A stretch of 40,084 nt of DNA, from positions 1 to 40,084 of the forward strand of contig JAHJRI010000052.1 in assembly GCA_018830885.1 (NCBI GenBank). Direction: 5' to 3'. This DNA comes from a bacterium (GTDB lineage: Bacteria; SAR324; XYD2-FULL-50-16). The notes beneath the pieces were generated by a model. It searched no databases, was not told where the DNA came from, and was given only the letters and a program-made list of their open reading frames with translations. The translations under genes were made by a program, and so were the position numbers. Below are positions 6,994-14,950 of the stretch, piece after piece. Position 1 is the stretch's first letter, and every line of letters starts with the position of its first letter.

Positions 6994-8303
6994 TCAGAGA
7001 AGAGTTGATTGTGGCCGTGTGCAATGACGTGTCCGGTCAGACGAGGGGAAAGGGGTTTCCCGCGTCTGAGCGGGAAAAGCGATTTAAAACGGGTGTGGGC
7101 TGGGTCCCCACCAACGTTCAGATCACCTGCTTCAATACAATCGCAGACAGTATTTACGGATCCCTGGATGACCTGATACTGGTTCCGGACGAAAGCACAG
7201 AGGTGAGGGTTGATTTTGAAGATGACCATCCTGTCGAGCATTTTGTGATCGGGGACATTTTACACCTGGACGGGGCCCCCTGGGAATGCTGTACCCGTGC
7301 CCTGGCGAAAAAGGCACTCGCTTCCCTGGAAGAAGAGACCGGCCTGACACTGCTTTCCACCTTTGAACAGGAGTTCTTTTATTCGGGAGCTGACTGTGAA
7401 ACCTGGTGCGGTTTTGGGCTGAACAGTTTCAGGGGGGGTGCCAGGTTCGGGGAAACACTCATCGCCGCTTTAACAGCAGCGAATATCAAGCCGGACACCT
7501 TTCTGGCGGAATACGGCCCCGGTCAGTTCGAAGCGACATTGTCACCGACCCCTGGCATCCGCTCGGCGGACGAATGTATCATTCTGAGAGAACTGGCTCG
7601 ATCCACAGCAACCCGTCTGGGGGAACGTGTCAGTTTTTCTCCGCTGGTCACTCCGGAGGCGGTGGGCAACGGGGTGCATATTCATTTCAGTTTTCTGGAT
7701 AAAAATGAAACGCCGGTCACCTACGACGAAAACAGCGCCACCGGCATGAGCAGGCTTGCGGGACAGTTTTGTGCGGGCGTACTGACATATATGCCGGCCA
7801 TCACAGCCTTTACAGCACCGAGTGTGATTTCATACGAACGGCTGGTGCCCCATCGCTGGAGTGCCGCGTATAACAACCTGGCCCTCAGGGACAGGGAGGC
7901 AGGGCTGAGAGTATGTCCAGCCAGTAACGTGGGGGGTACCCCGATTGATTCCCAGTTTAATATTGAATACCGGCCTGCGGATGCTACCGGGAGTCCTTAC
8001 CTCCAGATCGCAGCCCTTGTCTCAGCCGGTCTGCAGGGGATCAGGGAGGGGCTGGATCAGCCGCTCCCGACAACCGGTGACCTGAGCCGGCTTTCTGAAG
8101 CGGAGCTCAAAAAGCTGAATACCAGGCGTCTGCCGACCACCCTGGAAGCAGCCCTGCGGGAAATGGAAGCGGAACCCCAAATCAGATCCTGGTTCTCCGA
8201 GAATTTTGTCGACATCTACCTGAAACATAAAAGAAAGGAAATCGATACCGTCAATCATCTGCAGCCGGGGGAGGTCTTTCGAAAGTACATTGCCCTCTAT
8301 TAG
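6990..8303 (+). CDS. Glutamine synthetase-like ligase (gamma-glutamyl-amine ligase type)
   Basis: The 437-residue protein has an N-terminal beta-grasp part (about 1-105) and the glutamine synthetase catalytic domain (PF00120). Visible motifs are the metal-binding FEQEFF near residue 127, AEYGPGQFE, the ATP/metal loop NGVHIHFS, and EYRPADATGSPYL near the end. It resembles the divergent GS-like ligases that attach glutamate to amines (PuuA for putrescine, IpuC for isopropylamine) more than housekeeping GlnA: there is no adenylylation-site region and the protein is short. Its place between two amide hydrolases suggests gamma-glutamylation of an amine intermediate. That is inferred, not shown. 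Confidence 0.82.
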   Translation: MIREELIVAVCNDVSGQTRGKGFPASEREKRFKTGVGWVPTNVQITCFNTIADSIYGSLDDLILVPDESTEVRVDFEDDHPVEHFVIGDILHLDGAPWECCTRALAKKALASLEEETGLTLLSTFEQEFFYSGADCETWCGFGLNSFRGGARFGETLIAALTAANIKPDTFLAEYGPGQFEATLSPTPGIRSADECIILRELARSTATRLGERVSFSPLVTPEAVGNGVHIHFSFLDKNETPVTYDENSATGMSRLAGQFCAGVLTYMPAITAFTAPSVISYERLVPHRWSAAYNNLALRDREAGLRVCPASNVGGTPIDSQFNIEYRPADATGSPYLQIAALVSAGLQGIREGLDQPLPTTGDLSRLSEAELKKLNTRRLPTTLEAALREMEAEPQIRSWFSENFVDIYLKHKRKEIDTVNHLQPGEVFRKYIALY

Positions 8304-8362
8304 GGGCGCGTCTGTTTTTCAGAATAACAATTGCTCATCACATCCATCGCAGGAGGTTCACC

Positions 8363-9553
8363 ATGGCATCCACAATCATCGATTTTCACGCGCATCTCGG
8401 TGGACACAAGCCGGTTCCGTTCCGGGCGCCTTTCTATCTGCCGGAAGGATATCAACCCCCATACTGGATACGGGACCAGGCGCTCTTTCACTCCCTCTCA
8501 AATGAGGGGGGCCCGATGCTGGCGGTCATGTTTAAGATCGGCCTTTACCTCAGCTGGCTGGGGCTGGATGTCGTCAATAACAAGGGGGATATCTATAAAG
8601 AGCTCAAAGGCTCCAAAAAAATCAACAAACTGGTGGTTCTTGCCACCTCCCCCGTGGTGACTGACGGGAAAATGGACCTGACAAAAACGCCGATGTACAT
8701 CTCCAACGATGCGGTGATGGAAATGGCCCGAAACAGTGAAAAAATAATTCCGGGGATATCCATCAACCCCCTGGCTGACAACGCTGAAGCGGAACTCGAC
8801 CGGCTGATATCAGCATCCAGGTCCCTGCCGAATGGTGGTAAGGCGGTTTTCAAGCTTTTTCCGTCGGTCTGCTTCTTCCATGCGGATGGAAAGGATGAAC
8901 AGGGCAATGAGCTGCCATATCGCAAAAAACTGCTGGATTTCTATGCTCAGCTGGCAGCGCTGGGGATTCCCGTTATTGTCCATACCGGCGTCGAGGAGGT
9001 GATGAAGGATGACACCTATGCCTACTTCATGGACCACGGGGGCGATGTGGCGAACCTGACGCCCTTGATAGAGACCGGTGCCACCATCATACTCGCCCAT
9101 TCCGGATATGATCCCAGCTATCAATCGGCACACAAAAACAAGCCGAATCAGTTTGTCGAAGTCAAAGCAGCGATTCGAAAATACCCCAATGTATACAGCG
9201 ATATTTCCGGGGCATTTTCAACCGGTTATAACTTCGTTGGCACCATCGCGGACTTGCTGGAAGATGATGACTGCCGTGCCAAGATGGTTCACGGCTCTGA
9301 CTTTCCGGTTGTGCTGGGAAATCCTGAAGAGATCCTGGGTATACTGCAGAAAGAGGACCAGTCCAATATATACGTTCAAAAGGCCATGACGGCGTACACA
9401 GAAATCGTGAAGGACAAAGGACTCAAGAAGCTGACGTTCCTGGACAAATGCGCCCGTATGACGGAAATCACCATGCAGTCACTGGGAGTTGATGACAGGG
9501 GTATTGACGCCTATTTTACCAATGGTGCCCGGTTGCTGGGGTATGCGGATTAA
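8363..9553 (+). CDS. Metal-dependent amidohydrolase (PF04909 type)
   Basis: The 396-residue TIM-barrel hydrolase has the HxH metal site at the N-terminus (IIDFHAHLGGH), KLFPSVCFFHADG and VIVHTG in mid-barrel, a further histidine in IILAHSGYDP, and the C-terminal catalytic aspartate in VHGSDFP. Members hydrolyse or decarboxylate cyclic amides, lactones and aromatic acids. A strong Shine-Dalgarno (AGGAGG) precedes the ATG. It is the last gene of the TrmB operon, 59 bp after the ligase, and probably performs another hydrolytic step on the same substrate. Confidence 0.82.
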   Translation: MASTIIDFHAHLGGHKPVPFRAPFYLPEGYQPPYWIRDQALFHSLSNEGGPMLAVMFKIGLYLSWLGLDVVNNKGDIYKELKGSKKINKLVVLATSPVVTDGKMDLTKTPMYISNDAVMEMARNSEKIIPGISINPLADNAEAELDRLISASRSLPNGGKAVFKLFPSVCFFHADGKDEQGNELPYRKKLLDFYAQLAALGIPVIVHTGVEEVMKDDTYAYFMDHGGDVANLTPLIETGATIILAHSGYDPSYQSAHKNKPNQFVEVKAAIRKYPNVYSDISGAFSTGYNFVGTIADLLEDDDCRAKMVHGSDFPVVLGNPEEILGILQKEDQSNIYVQKAMTAYTEIVKDKGLKKLTFLDKCARMTEITMQSLGVDDRGIDAYFTNGARLLGYAD

Positions 9554-9703
9554 CCATGGCAGGGCTCGCGTTGCTTCATTCCAGGCAGCAACGTGCCTAC
9601 CGGATGCACTTGACGACCAGGCGCGATATGATCATGTCCTGGAATTCATGCACCGCCGGTCCCGACAGCCTCACCTTCCGTTCGAACCCACGCCCTGCAC
9701 GGA

Positions 9704-10213
9704 TCATATCCACCACAGCAGATACGCCTGTATCCAGGGTCGAAACCCATAGGTGATACTGCTGACTTTTCCACTGCCATCAATGACCGCAATGGCCGGA
9801 ATGACTTGAATATTCAGCATCTGCGAGAGCGCTCCCCGATCCCTGTAAACTGGAAATGCAATCGGCGTATTCTCACGAAATTCATCGATCTGTACCTGTG
9901 ATTCGCTCTGATTCACCCCGATCAATTGTTTATTCCCTTCCAGAAGAGAGGCGTAGATGCCATTCAAGAGTGGAATTTCCACGCGACAGGGGATGCACCA
10001 GGAAGCCCAGAAATTGATAATCAGGGGTTTTCCCCTGAATCGGGACAGGTAAACGGGGCGACCCGTTTCGTCTTCGAGCTGAAGATTCGAAACATCAGTT
10101 CCCTGCAGTGTGGTTGCTTTTTCCCAGAGTGGCATCCATTTAAAAGCCACCTGGTAGACGATCACGCCCACCAGGGCGATCCAGATAAGCAGGGAGATTC
10201 GTCCAGGTTTCAT
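9704..10213 (-). CDS. Membrane-anchored thioredoxin-like protein (TlpA/ResA type)
   Basis: The 169-residue protein begins with a membrane anchor or uncleaved signal (about 7-25). A thioredoxin fold follows with the redox motif WASWCIPC (Cys73 and Cys76) and the cis-proline segment VIPAIAVID. TlpA/ResA/DsbE proteins reduce disulfides in the periplasm, often for cytochrome c maturation. No cytochrome biogenesis gene is adjacent. The C-terminus ends in aromatic residues (YLLWWI) and may be slightly altered relative to the family. It is convergent with the amidohydrolase and lies 33 bp after an oxidoreductase remnant. Confidence 0.85.
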   Translation of the reverse strand: MKPGRISLLIWIALVGVIVYQVAFKWMPLWEKATTLQGTDVSNLQLEDETGRPVYLSRFRGKPLIINFWASWCIPCRVEIPLLNGIYASLLEGNKQLIGVNQSESQVQIDEFRENTPIAFPVYRDRGALSQMLNIQVIPAIAVIDGSGKVSSITYGFRPWIQAYLLWWI

Positions 10214-10246
10214 AAGGCGCCGCCTGGCGGCGGCGGGGAGCGGTGT

Positions 10247-10516
10247 TTACTGTTTGAGGAACTTGATCATGACCTGGCAAACCGCCTCGCCTGTCATGAC
10301 CTCATCGATCTTGACCGGTTCGGCGTAGGACGGCGCATCGCTCATCCGTCCCCTCATATACGGATCAAGTGACAGATAACGGCTGCGCAGGAGGAGTTCC
10401 CCATCCCCCGGTGACGGAACGGGGACCTTCTCCAAACGAAAATCAGCTTCCGTCGGGGCCCCGACAGGCCTCGATGCAAGCACGATACGGCGGTTCAGTG
10501 TTTCATTATTTCCAAT
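10247..10516 (-). pseudogene. N-terminal remnant of a CurA/YncB-like NADP-dependent oxidoreductase
   Basis: About 78-85 residues match the start of medium-chain NADP-dependent reductases (the 2-alkenal/leukotriene B4 reductase group, normally ~335-345 aa). Visible blocks are NRRIVLASRPVGAPT, RLEKVPVPSPGDGELLLR, YLSLDPYMRGRMSD and PVKIDEVMTGEAV. Homology then stops and the frame ends after MIKFLKQ. The expected start region lacks an in-frame ATG: upstream of GTG 10483 the frame reads only ATT, AAT and similar codons. The cofactor-binding half is missing. This is a truncated gene, probably removed by a deletion that joined it to the thioredoxin-like gene. Confidence 0.75.
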
Positions 10517-10576
10517 AATTGTTCTCCCTGGTAATCATAACCTGTGATGAAAAGATCCAATAGACCAATCCCGTAA

Positions 10577-10716
10577 CTATTCACCTGTATACGCCCCAAA
10601 AGTATTGTGTTTCAAGAAACGCATGAATCCTCCTGGAGCTCCTGGAAGCCATCCATGGCTTCCAAGGTTCTTGAAACACAATACCTTCGGGGCTGAGCGG
10701 AAATCAAACTGAATAG
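10577..10716. repeat. Palindromic repeat, family B (copy 1), nested in a family C inverted repeat
   Basis: The outer boundary is CTATTCA (10577-10583) against TGAATAG (10710-10716), the ends of family C. Inside, GTATTGTGTTTCAAGAA (10602-10618) pairs with its perfect complement just after the core, and GCCCC/GGGGC extends the stem. The core includes TGGAAGCCATCCATGGCTTC, itself a hairpin. The core recurs at 24258, 32786 and 40037 with different outer arms. Confidence 0.7.
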
Positions 10717-10776
10717 ATACCCAATCCCTTCATTATAGTCATAACGACGCGTATATTCAAGGGATACCGAAATGTT

Positions 10777-10903
10777 TTTTCCCGGCAGGAGTCATTCTTT
10801 GAACTGAGAGACACCATACGCTGTCACGTTTACCGGCATCCACCGAGCTTCTCTCTAGCCGGCCGAAGAAACCGTCCTGCCAGGGCGGTGCCTGCCGGAA
10901 AAA
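10777..10903. repeat. Spaced inverted repeat
   Basis: TTTTTCCCGGCAGG at 10777-10790 is complementary, apart from one extra C, to CCTGCCGGAAAAA at 10891-10903. About 100 bp without a gene lies between. It may be another palindromic element of unknown family. Confidence 0.45.
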
Positions 10904-10988
10904 CAAGACAGGAGCGTCGACGCAGGAAGGCCTTATGGTTGCATATCCTTCCATTTATCCGATGGAACGATTCACCCCTGTCTCTGTT

Positions 10989-11133
10989 ACGTTACACACA
11001 ATGCCATTTGGTTAACTTTAAATCCCGTGTCTGCAATGGACCCGTTTCAATTGCAGATCCGTTTCAAGCAATTCAAACAGGTCCATCGCAGACATTCAGC
11101 AAGCGGCTTAACTAAATGACATTGATGTTACAC
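10989..11133. mobile_element. Nested palindromic MITE-like element
   Basis: Imperfect terminal repeats of about 24 bp (GTTACACACAATGCCATTTG on the left; GTGTAACATCAATGTCATTT read inward from the right, both continuing to GTTAA) enclose a second inverted repeat, GTCTGCAATGGACC (11029-11042) against GGTCCATCGCAGAC (11081-11094). The 145-bp unit can fold into one long hairpin and encodes nothing. No second full copy is seen in the window. Confidence 0.6.
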
Positions 11134-11339
11134 ATTCTTTCGGAGCACCTTGATTAATTAAAATTATCGAACTTACCGCACCAACGGGTTGATACTGACT
11201 GAGTTCCATTGATTCAAGGTGCCCTTAACTAACGGTAGTCACGATCGGCCGGCTATTCGACCGACTCAGGCAGGGACCTGGATATTAATCGCCCATCGAT
11301 TTGAAACACCGCACTACTGTAAAGACAATCAAGGAATCC

Positions 11340-11792
11340 ATGAACAAGCGATGTGTGTTGGTTGTGATACTGATAACCTGTTTTTCAGCTGGGGCCTATG
11401 CCCGTTCCCAGAAAGTTCCCACGGGCTATGGAAATATCCAGGGCGCGAAATACATCCGGAATTATGACGGTGATACGATTACGGACAATATTCCCGGATA
11501 CCCGCCCATTATCGGTGAGAATATCTCCATCCGGATGAACGGCATTGATACACCTGAAATCAAGGGGAAATGCGCCAGGGAAAAAGCCCTGGCAAAAAAA
11601 GCCAGACAACAGGTGCGATCGCTTCTCGTCCATGCCCGGAATATCGAACTGCGGAACATTCAACGCGGAAAATACTTCCGCATTGTCGCCGATGTCTGGA
11701 TTGACGGTCTCTCCATCAACCAGATCCTGATTCGGGAAAAACTGGCTGTCCCTTACGATGGGGGAAGGAAAACGTTTTTATGGTGCGAGTGA
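11340..11792 (+). CDS. Secreted thermonuclease-like (SNase) protein
   Basis: The 150-residue protein starts with a signal peptide (about residues 1-21, hydrophobic VLVVILITCFSAGAYA). A staphylococcal nuclease fold follows: DGDTIT, the catalytic cluster RMNGIDTPEIKGKC (Arg65, Asp70, Glu73), and RGKYFRIVADV with the second arginine. The ATG at 11340 is preferred over an in-frame ATG at 11301 because it is preceded by AAGGA and begins a clean signal sequence. SNase proteins cut DNA and RNA with Ca2+. Here it would be exported, perhaps for nutrient scavenging. It is a single-gene unit preceded by palindromic repeats. Confidence 0.85.
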   Translation: MNKRCVLVVILITCFSAGAYARSQKVPTGYGNIQGAKYIRNYDGDTITDNIPGYPPIIGENISIRMNGIDTPEIKGKCAREKALAKKARQQVRSLLVHARNIELRNIQRGKYFRIVADVWIDGLSINQILIREKLAVPYDGGRKTFLWCE

Positions 11793-11926
11793 CGGGGGTT
11801 CTCTGCTGTGCGGTGCCTGCCGGTTGGCAGTGCATCAGCCATGGAACACCGGGTGGCACCTGAAAACCGGGCTCCTGATATTTTATCGTAGCGCAAGACC
11901 GCTAAACAACCTAAAATAGGGGTAAC

Positions 11927-11960
11927 GATTCAGCACTTTTTCTAAGCAGAAGCTGAATAG
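11927..11960. repeat. Family C short hairpin repeat (copy 1)
   Basis: ATTCAGC (11928-11934) pairs with GCTGAAT (11952-11958) around CTTTTTCTAAGCAGAA. Close copies occur at 28691-28724 and about 37094-37118, and the same ends flank the element at 10577-10716. Confidence 0.7.
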
Positions 11961-12002
11961 ATACAAATAAGTCACATAGTCCTGTGAGGAGGTGGTTCGG
12001 AT

Positions 12003-12776
12003 ATGTTGAAAAGGAATATGATAAAAGCGGGTGTTTTTGTCATCTTTTGCGTGGCATTTATTTTGTTCAGTGTCATTGATTACCAGGCAAAAATAACAGA
12101 AGAGGATACGCTGCCCTATTTTTCCCAGTACAATGACACAGTGGTGCGAAAACGCCAGTTTTTTGAATTTATGCGCCCCATCATCGAGAAGGAAAACGAC
12201 CGGGTCTTGAAACAGCGCAAACAGTTCATGGCCCTGTACCAAAAACGGGCCCGCGGAGAAGACCTGTCGGTCTGGGATTTGAGGGTATTCAAGCGCTTTG
12301 CGGAATTATACCAGGTGGACCCGGCGGAATATGACAATGATAAGCTATGGGAATTGCTGAAACGACGCATCGACATCGTACCGACGGAACTGGCGTTGGC
12401 CCAGAGCGCCAACGAGTCGGCCTGGGGTCAATCCCGGTTTGCCATCCGGGGCAATGCCATGTTTGGCCAGTGGTCGTTTTCCCGGGAAAGAAAAGGGCTG
12501 GTACCGAGCCGACGGGATCCGGAGGCCAGCCACACGGTGGCCACATACCCGACGGTCAAAGCGGCCGTCAAAAGCTATATCAAGAATCTGAACACCCATC
12601 CGGCCTATACTGATTTCAGGGTATTACGATCCCAGGCACGGGAGGAGGGCGCTGAACCGGACGGTCTTTCCCTGGCAGCCGGATTGGTTAACTATTCGGA
12701 AAAACGCATGGACTACGTCCGTGAAATTCAGAGCCTCATAGAGACCAATAAATCATTAATGAATCTCGATCTGTAA
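12003..12776 (+). CDS. Bax-like glucosaminidase-domain protein
   Basis: The 257-residue protein has an N-terminal membrane anchor (about 8-25). The C-terminal half contains a Bax/glucosaminidase domain with the motif LALAQSANESAWGQSRFA (candidate catalytic Glu138) and GNAMFGQWSF. Related enzymes hydrolyse N-acetylglucosamine linkages in peptidoglycan. A strong GGAGG lies about ten bases before the ATG. The stop overlaps the start of the deacetylase gene by one base (TAATG), so the two are probably translationally coupled and act together on cell-wall or exopolysaccharide glycan. Confidence 0.85.
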   Translation: MLKRNMIKAGVFVIFCVAFILFSVIDYQAKITEEDTLPYFSQYNDTVVRKRQFFEFMRPIIEKENDRVLKQRKQFMALYQKRARGEDLSVWDLRVFKRFAELYQVDPAEYDNDKLWELLKRRIDIVPTELALAQSANESAWGQSRFAIRGNAMFGQWSFSRERKGLVPSRRDPEASHTVATYPTVKAAVKSYIKNLNTHPAYTDFRVLRSQAREEGAEPDGLSLAAGLVNYSEKRMDYVREIQSLIETNKSLMNLDL

Positions 12777-13816
12777 TGAAACGATGCCTGCTTATCGGCT
12801 GGTTCCTGCTGCTGGTACAGGCCATGGCAGTCGGTCAGGACCATGTGGTGGTGCTTCAATACCACCACTTCGGTGATACCACGCCGGCCTCAACCAGTGT
12901 CTCGCTGAAGCTGTTCCAGCAGCAGCTGGTATACCTGGAAACCCATCGCTTCACCGTGCTGCCCTTCGAGAAAGCACTGCGTCTTATCCGGGCGGGGGAA
13001 GCACTCCCGCCGCGGTCTGTCGTCATCACCATGGACGACGCCTACCTGTCGATCTACAGCCAGGCGTATCCCCTGCTGAAAGAAAAAGGATGGCCATTCA
13101 TCGTATTTGTCTCAACAGAGGCCGTCGACAAGGGGCACAAAGGGTTTCTGACATGGCCGCAGTTGCGGGAGATGATGAAAAACGGAGCTTCGGTGGGGTC
13201 CCACAGTCACACGCATCCCTACCTGGTGCGGGAACAGACCCGGATGCCGCCTGACCGTTGGAAACAGTGGGCCCGGGAAGAGATTGAAACCGCCCATCAA
13301 CGGATTAAAGAAGCACTGGGGGTGGATACCGGTCTCTTTGCCTATCCCTATGGCGAATTCAACCTGGCATTGCAGGCCATCGTTGCGGAACTCGGCCTGG
13401 TCGGTGTGGGACAGCACTCCGGGGTCATCTGGCCAGGAAGCGATTTTCTGGCCCTCCCCCGCTTTCCTGTTTCCGGAGAATATGGCGCCATCCCGGAATT
13501 TGCGGTCAAGGTCAACGCGCTGCCGCTGCCGGTGGTAGCCATAGAGCCCGCGGATCCTGTTCTTTCCGGGTCCAATATCCAGCCGGTACTGCGGTTGAGA
13601 CTGGCTCCCGGTGATTACGCGTTGGACCGCCTGCGTTGCTTTGCCTCCGGGCAGGGGGCCATGGAGATTCAATGGATCGACCGGCCAAACCTTGCCTTCG
13701 CGGTTATCCCGAAACAGGCGCTCCCCATGGGTCGCAGCAAGGTCAACTGCACCGCTCCCCTGGCAGGTTCGGGCCGCTACTACTGGTTCAGCAGGCAGTG
13801 GTTGCGTCTGAAATGA
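12776..13816 (+). CDS. Secreted polysaccharide deacetylase (NodB-type)
   Basis: The 346-residue protein has a signal peptide (about 1-20) and a NodB domain (PF01522). Motif 1 reads TMDDAY (Asp87-Asp88). Motif 2 is SHSHTH with His143 and His147 as metal ligands. Motif 3 is AYPYGEFN. The usual FDDG is changed to MDDA, a modest deviation that keeps both aspartates. The last ~90 residues form an extra domain after the barrel, as in PgaB/IcaB-like proteins, but shorter. It would remove N-acetyl groups from a GlcNAc polymer in the periplasm, matching the upstream glucosaminidase. Confidence 0.88.
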   Translation: MKRCLLIGWFLLLVQAMAVGQDHVVVLQYHHFGDTTPASTSVSLKLFQQQLVYLETHRFTVLPFEKALRLIRAGEALPPRSVVITMDDAYLSIYSQAYPLLKEKGWPFIVFVSTEAVDKGHKGFLTWPQLREMMKNGASVGSHSHTHPYLVREQTRMPPDRWKQWAREEIETAHQRIKEALGVDTGLFAYPYGEFNLALQAIVAELGLVGVGQHSGVIWPGSDFLALPRFPVSGEYGAIPEFAVKVNALPLPVVAIEPADPVLSGSNIQPVLRLRLAPGDYALDRLRCFASGQGAMEIQWIDRPNLAFAVIPKQALPMGRSKVNCTAPLAGSGRYYWFSRQWLRLK

Positions 13817-13818
13817 GA

Positions 13819-14319
13819 TCAGGAAGGCCAGAAATGGTTGTCAAACCAGATTTTTTCCCTCAAATCATTGTCCAGATCCAGCAGGATCTCGTGATGTCCT
13901 TTTTCCCAGTCGGCCAGCCATTGATAGAATTTCTTTTCATCCGGGTCCGCAGCCTGCTCCGCTCTTTCGGTATAGACGCGGATGGCGCGTGTTTCCATAT
14001 CAATCGCCGAGGAGATGGCCGCCGCTTCATAACCGGCAGCTGAAATTTTTCCCTTCGTTTTTTTGGAAAGTATCTCTGAAGCGGTGTCGCCAGTTCCCTT
14101 TGGCAGTTTAACCTCTTTAAAGCGCTGATGCTGAGTGTAATGGATAAACTGCTCGGAAAGAAACTGGATATGGTCCTCTTCCTCGTCGGCCATGATTTCA
14201 AAGACCTGTTTGACATCCGGGTCTGTCGCCTGCTCCGCCACTTTCGTGTAAAACGCCTTCCCTCTCCTTTCCAGTAAAAGTGCGGTTTTCAGTATTTCAA
14301 TCGCTTTGCTTTCTTCCAT
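13819..14319 (-). CDS. Ferritin-like (rubrerythrin-type) diiron protein
   Basis: The 166-residue helical protein consists of two ferritin-like helix pairs. The first has ALLLERRGKAFY and a glutamate/ExxH site in DEEEDHIQFL. The second has METRAIRVYTERAEQ and the matching DWEKGHHEILL. These give the carboxylate/histidine ligands of a diiron centre (COG1633, rubrerythrin-related). There is no C-terminal rubredoxin domain, so it is not a classical rubrerythrin. The family is linked to peroxide detoxification or iron handling in anaerobes. It is convergent with the deacetylase gene (2 bp gap). Confidence 0.85.
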   Translation of the reverse strand: MEESKAIEILKTALLLERRGKAFYTKVAEQATDPDVKQVFEIMADEEEDHIQFLSEQFIHYTQHQRFKEVKLPKGTGDTASEILSKKTKGKISAAGYEAAAISSAIDMETRAIRVYTERAEQAADPDEKKFYQWLADWEKGHHEILLDLDNDLREKIWFDNHFWPS

Positions 14320-14461
14320 GGGGTTCCTGTTTGAATTTGATTTCAGGGTGTCTGAGTACGAATACGGTGTGCTCCTGCCAGGACGATCCGGGTCTGCTGT
14401 CCGTTGTCATCCAGCGACAAACCCATGCAGCGGGTCAGGTCCTGGGGATGCTGTGATATCC

Positions 14462-14491
14462 ATTATCCACTGCATCCACCCTAAAAATCAA
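14462..14491 (-). promoter_or_regulatory. Predicted promoter of the ferritin-like gene
   Basis: Read on the minus strand: TTGATT (14491-14486), 18 bases, GATAAT (14467-14462). It sits about 140 bp upstream of the ATG at 14319 and next to the MITE at 14508. Confidence 0.4.
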
Positions 14492-14507
14492 GGCTTCATT
14501 GCCCCCC

Positions 14508-14712
14508 GGGTGCACCAAATTTGTGTGGGTATGATCAATCTGTCATTGAACTCATTCTCGGCAGACATCCATGTCTGACTCCGAGGGCGGTCGTTGACTT
14601 CGCCCTCCTGGCTTCGTTTAACCACTCCCAACCCGCTCATGAGAAGCGAGACTTGCAGCTTCGAAAAGACCGATCACACCTTCAATGTTGCCCACAGGTT
14701 ATTGGTGCACCC
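14508..14712 (+). mobile_element. MITE-like element, family A (copy 3, most complete)
   Basis: This 205-bp element has terminal inverted repeats GGGTGCACCAAATTTGTGTG (left) and, read inward from the right end, GGGTGCACCAATAACCTGTG. Its interior carries a hairpin CAGACAT/ATGTCTG and the block GGGCGGTCGTTGACTTCGCC shared with copies at 2481 and, inverted, 407. It has no coding capacity and lies between the ferritin-like gene and folE. Confidence 0.75.
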
Positions 14713-14820
14713 TTGCCCCCATGGAACCGATGCCCGGCGCCCGCAGTCAAGATCACCTGAAACATGAATGTCTTACATTTTATCTTCTCCGGGTGATTGA
14801 AAAATAGTGACAAACAGCGC
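14713..14820. other. Short gap between MITE and folE promoter
   Basis: No feature is visible here apart from general non-coding sequence. It separates the right end of the family A element from the folE -35 box. Confidence 0.3.
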
Positions 14821-14849
14821 TTGACTTCAAAAAACCAACTTCCTATCAT
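14821..14849 (+). promoter_or_regulatory. Predicted folE promoter
   Basis: TTGACT at 14821-14826, 17 bases, TATCAT at 14844-14849, about 100 bp before the folE ATG. The surrounding bases (TTGACTTC, CCTATCATC) recur in the promoters at 24628 and, on the minus strand, 35604. Confidence 0.6.
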
Positions 14850-14950
14850 CATTTATCATCTGTTCTCATTTCGAACCAGCATACAGGGGGCAGATACAAC
14901 AGAAAATGTGACACGGTCAGATTTCTTCTATCATCACAAAAGGACAAACC

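Noticed and set aside
10577..10716. CRISPR or integron attC interpretation of the hairpin repeats
   Set aside because: The repeats are dispersed, not arrayed with spacers. The ends lack the attC core site, no cas or integrase gene is present, and it is the core rather than the ends that is conserved.
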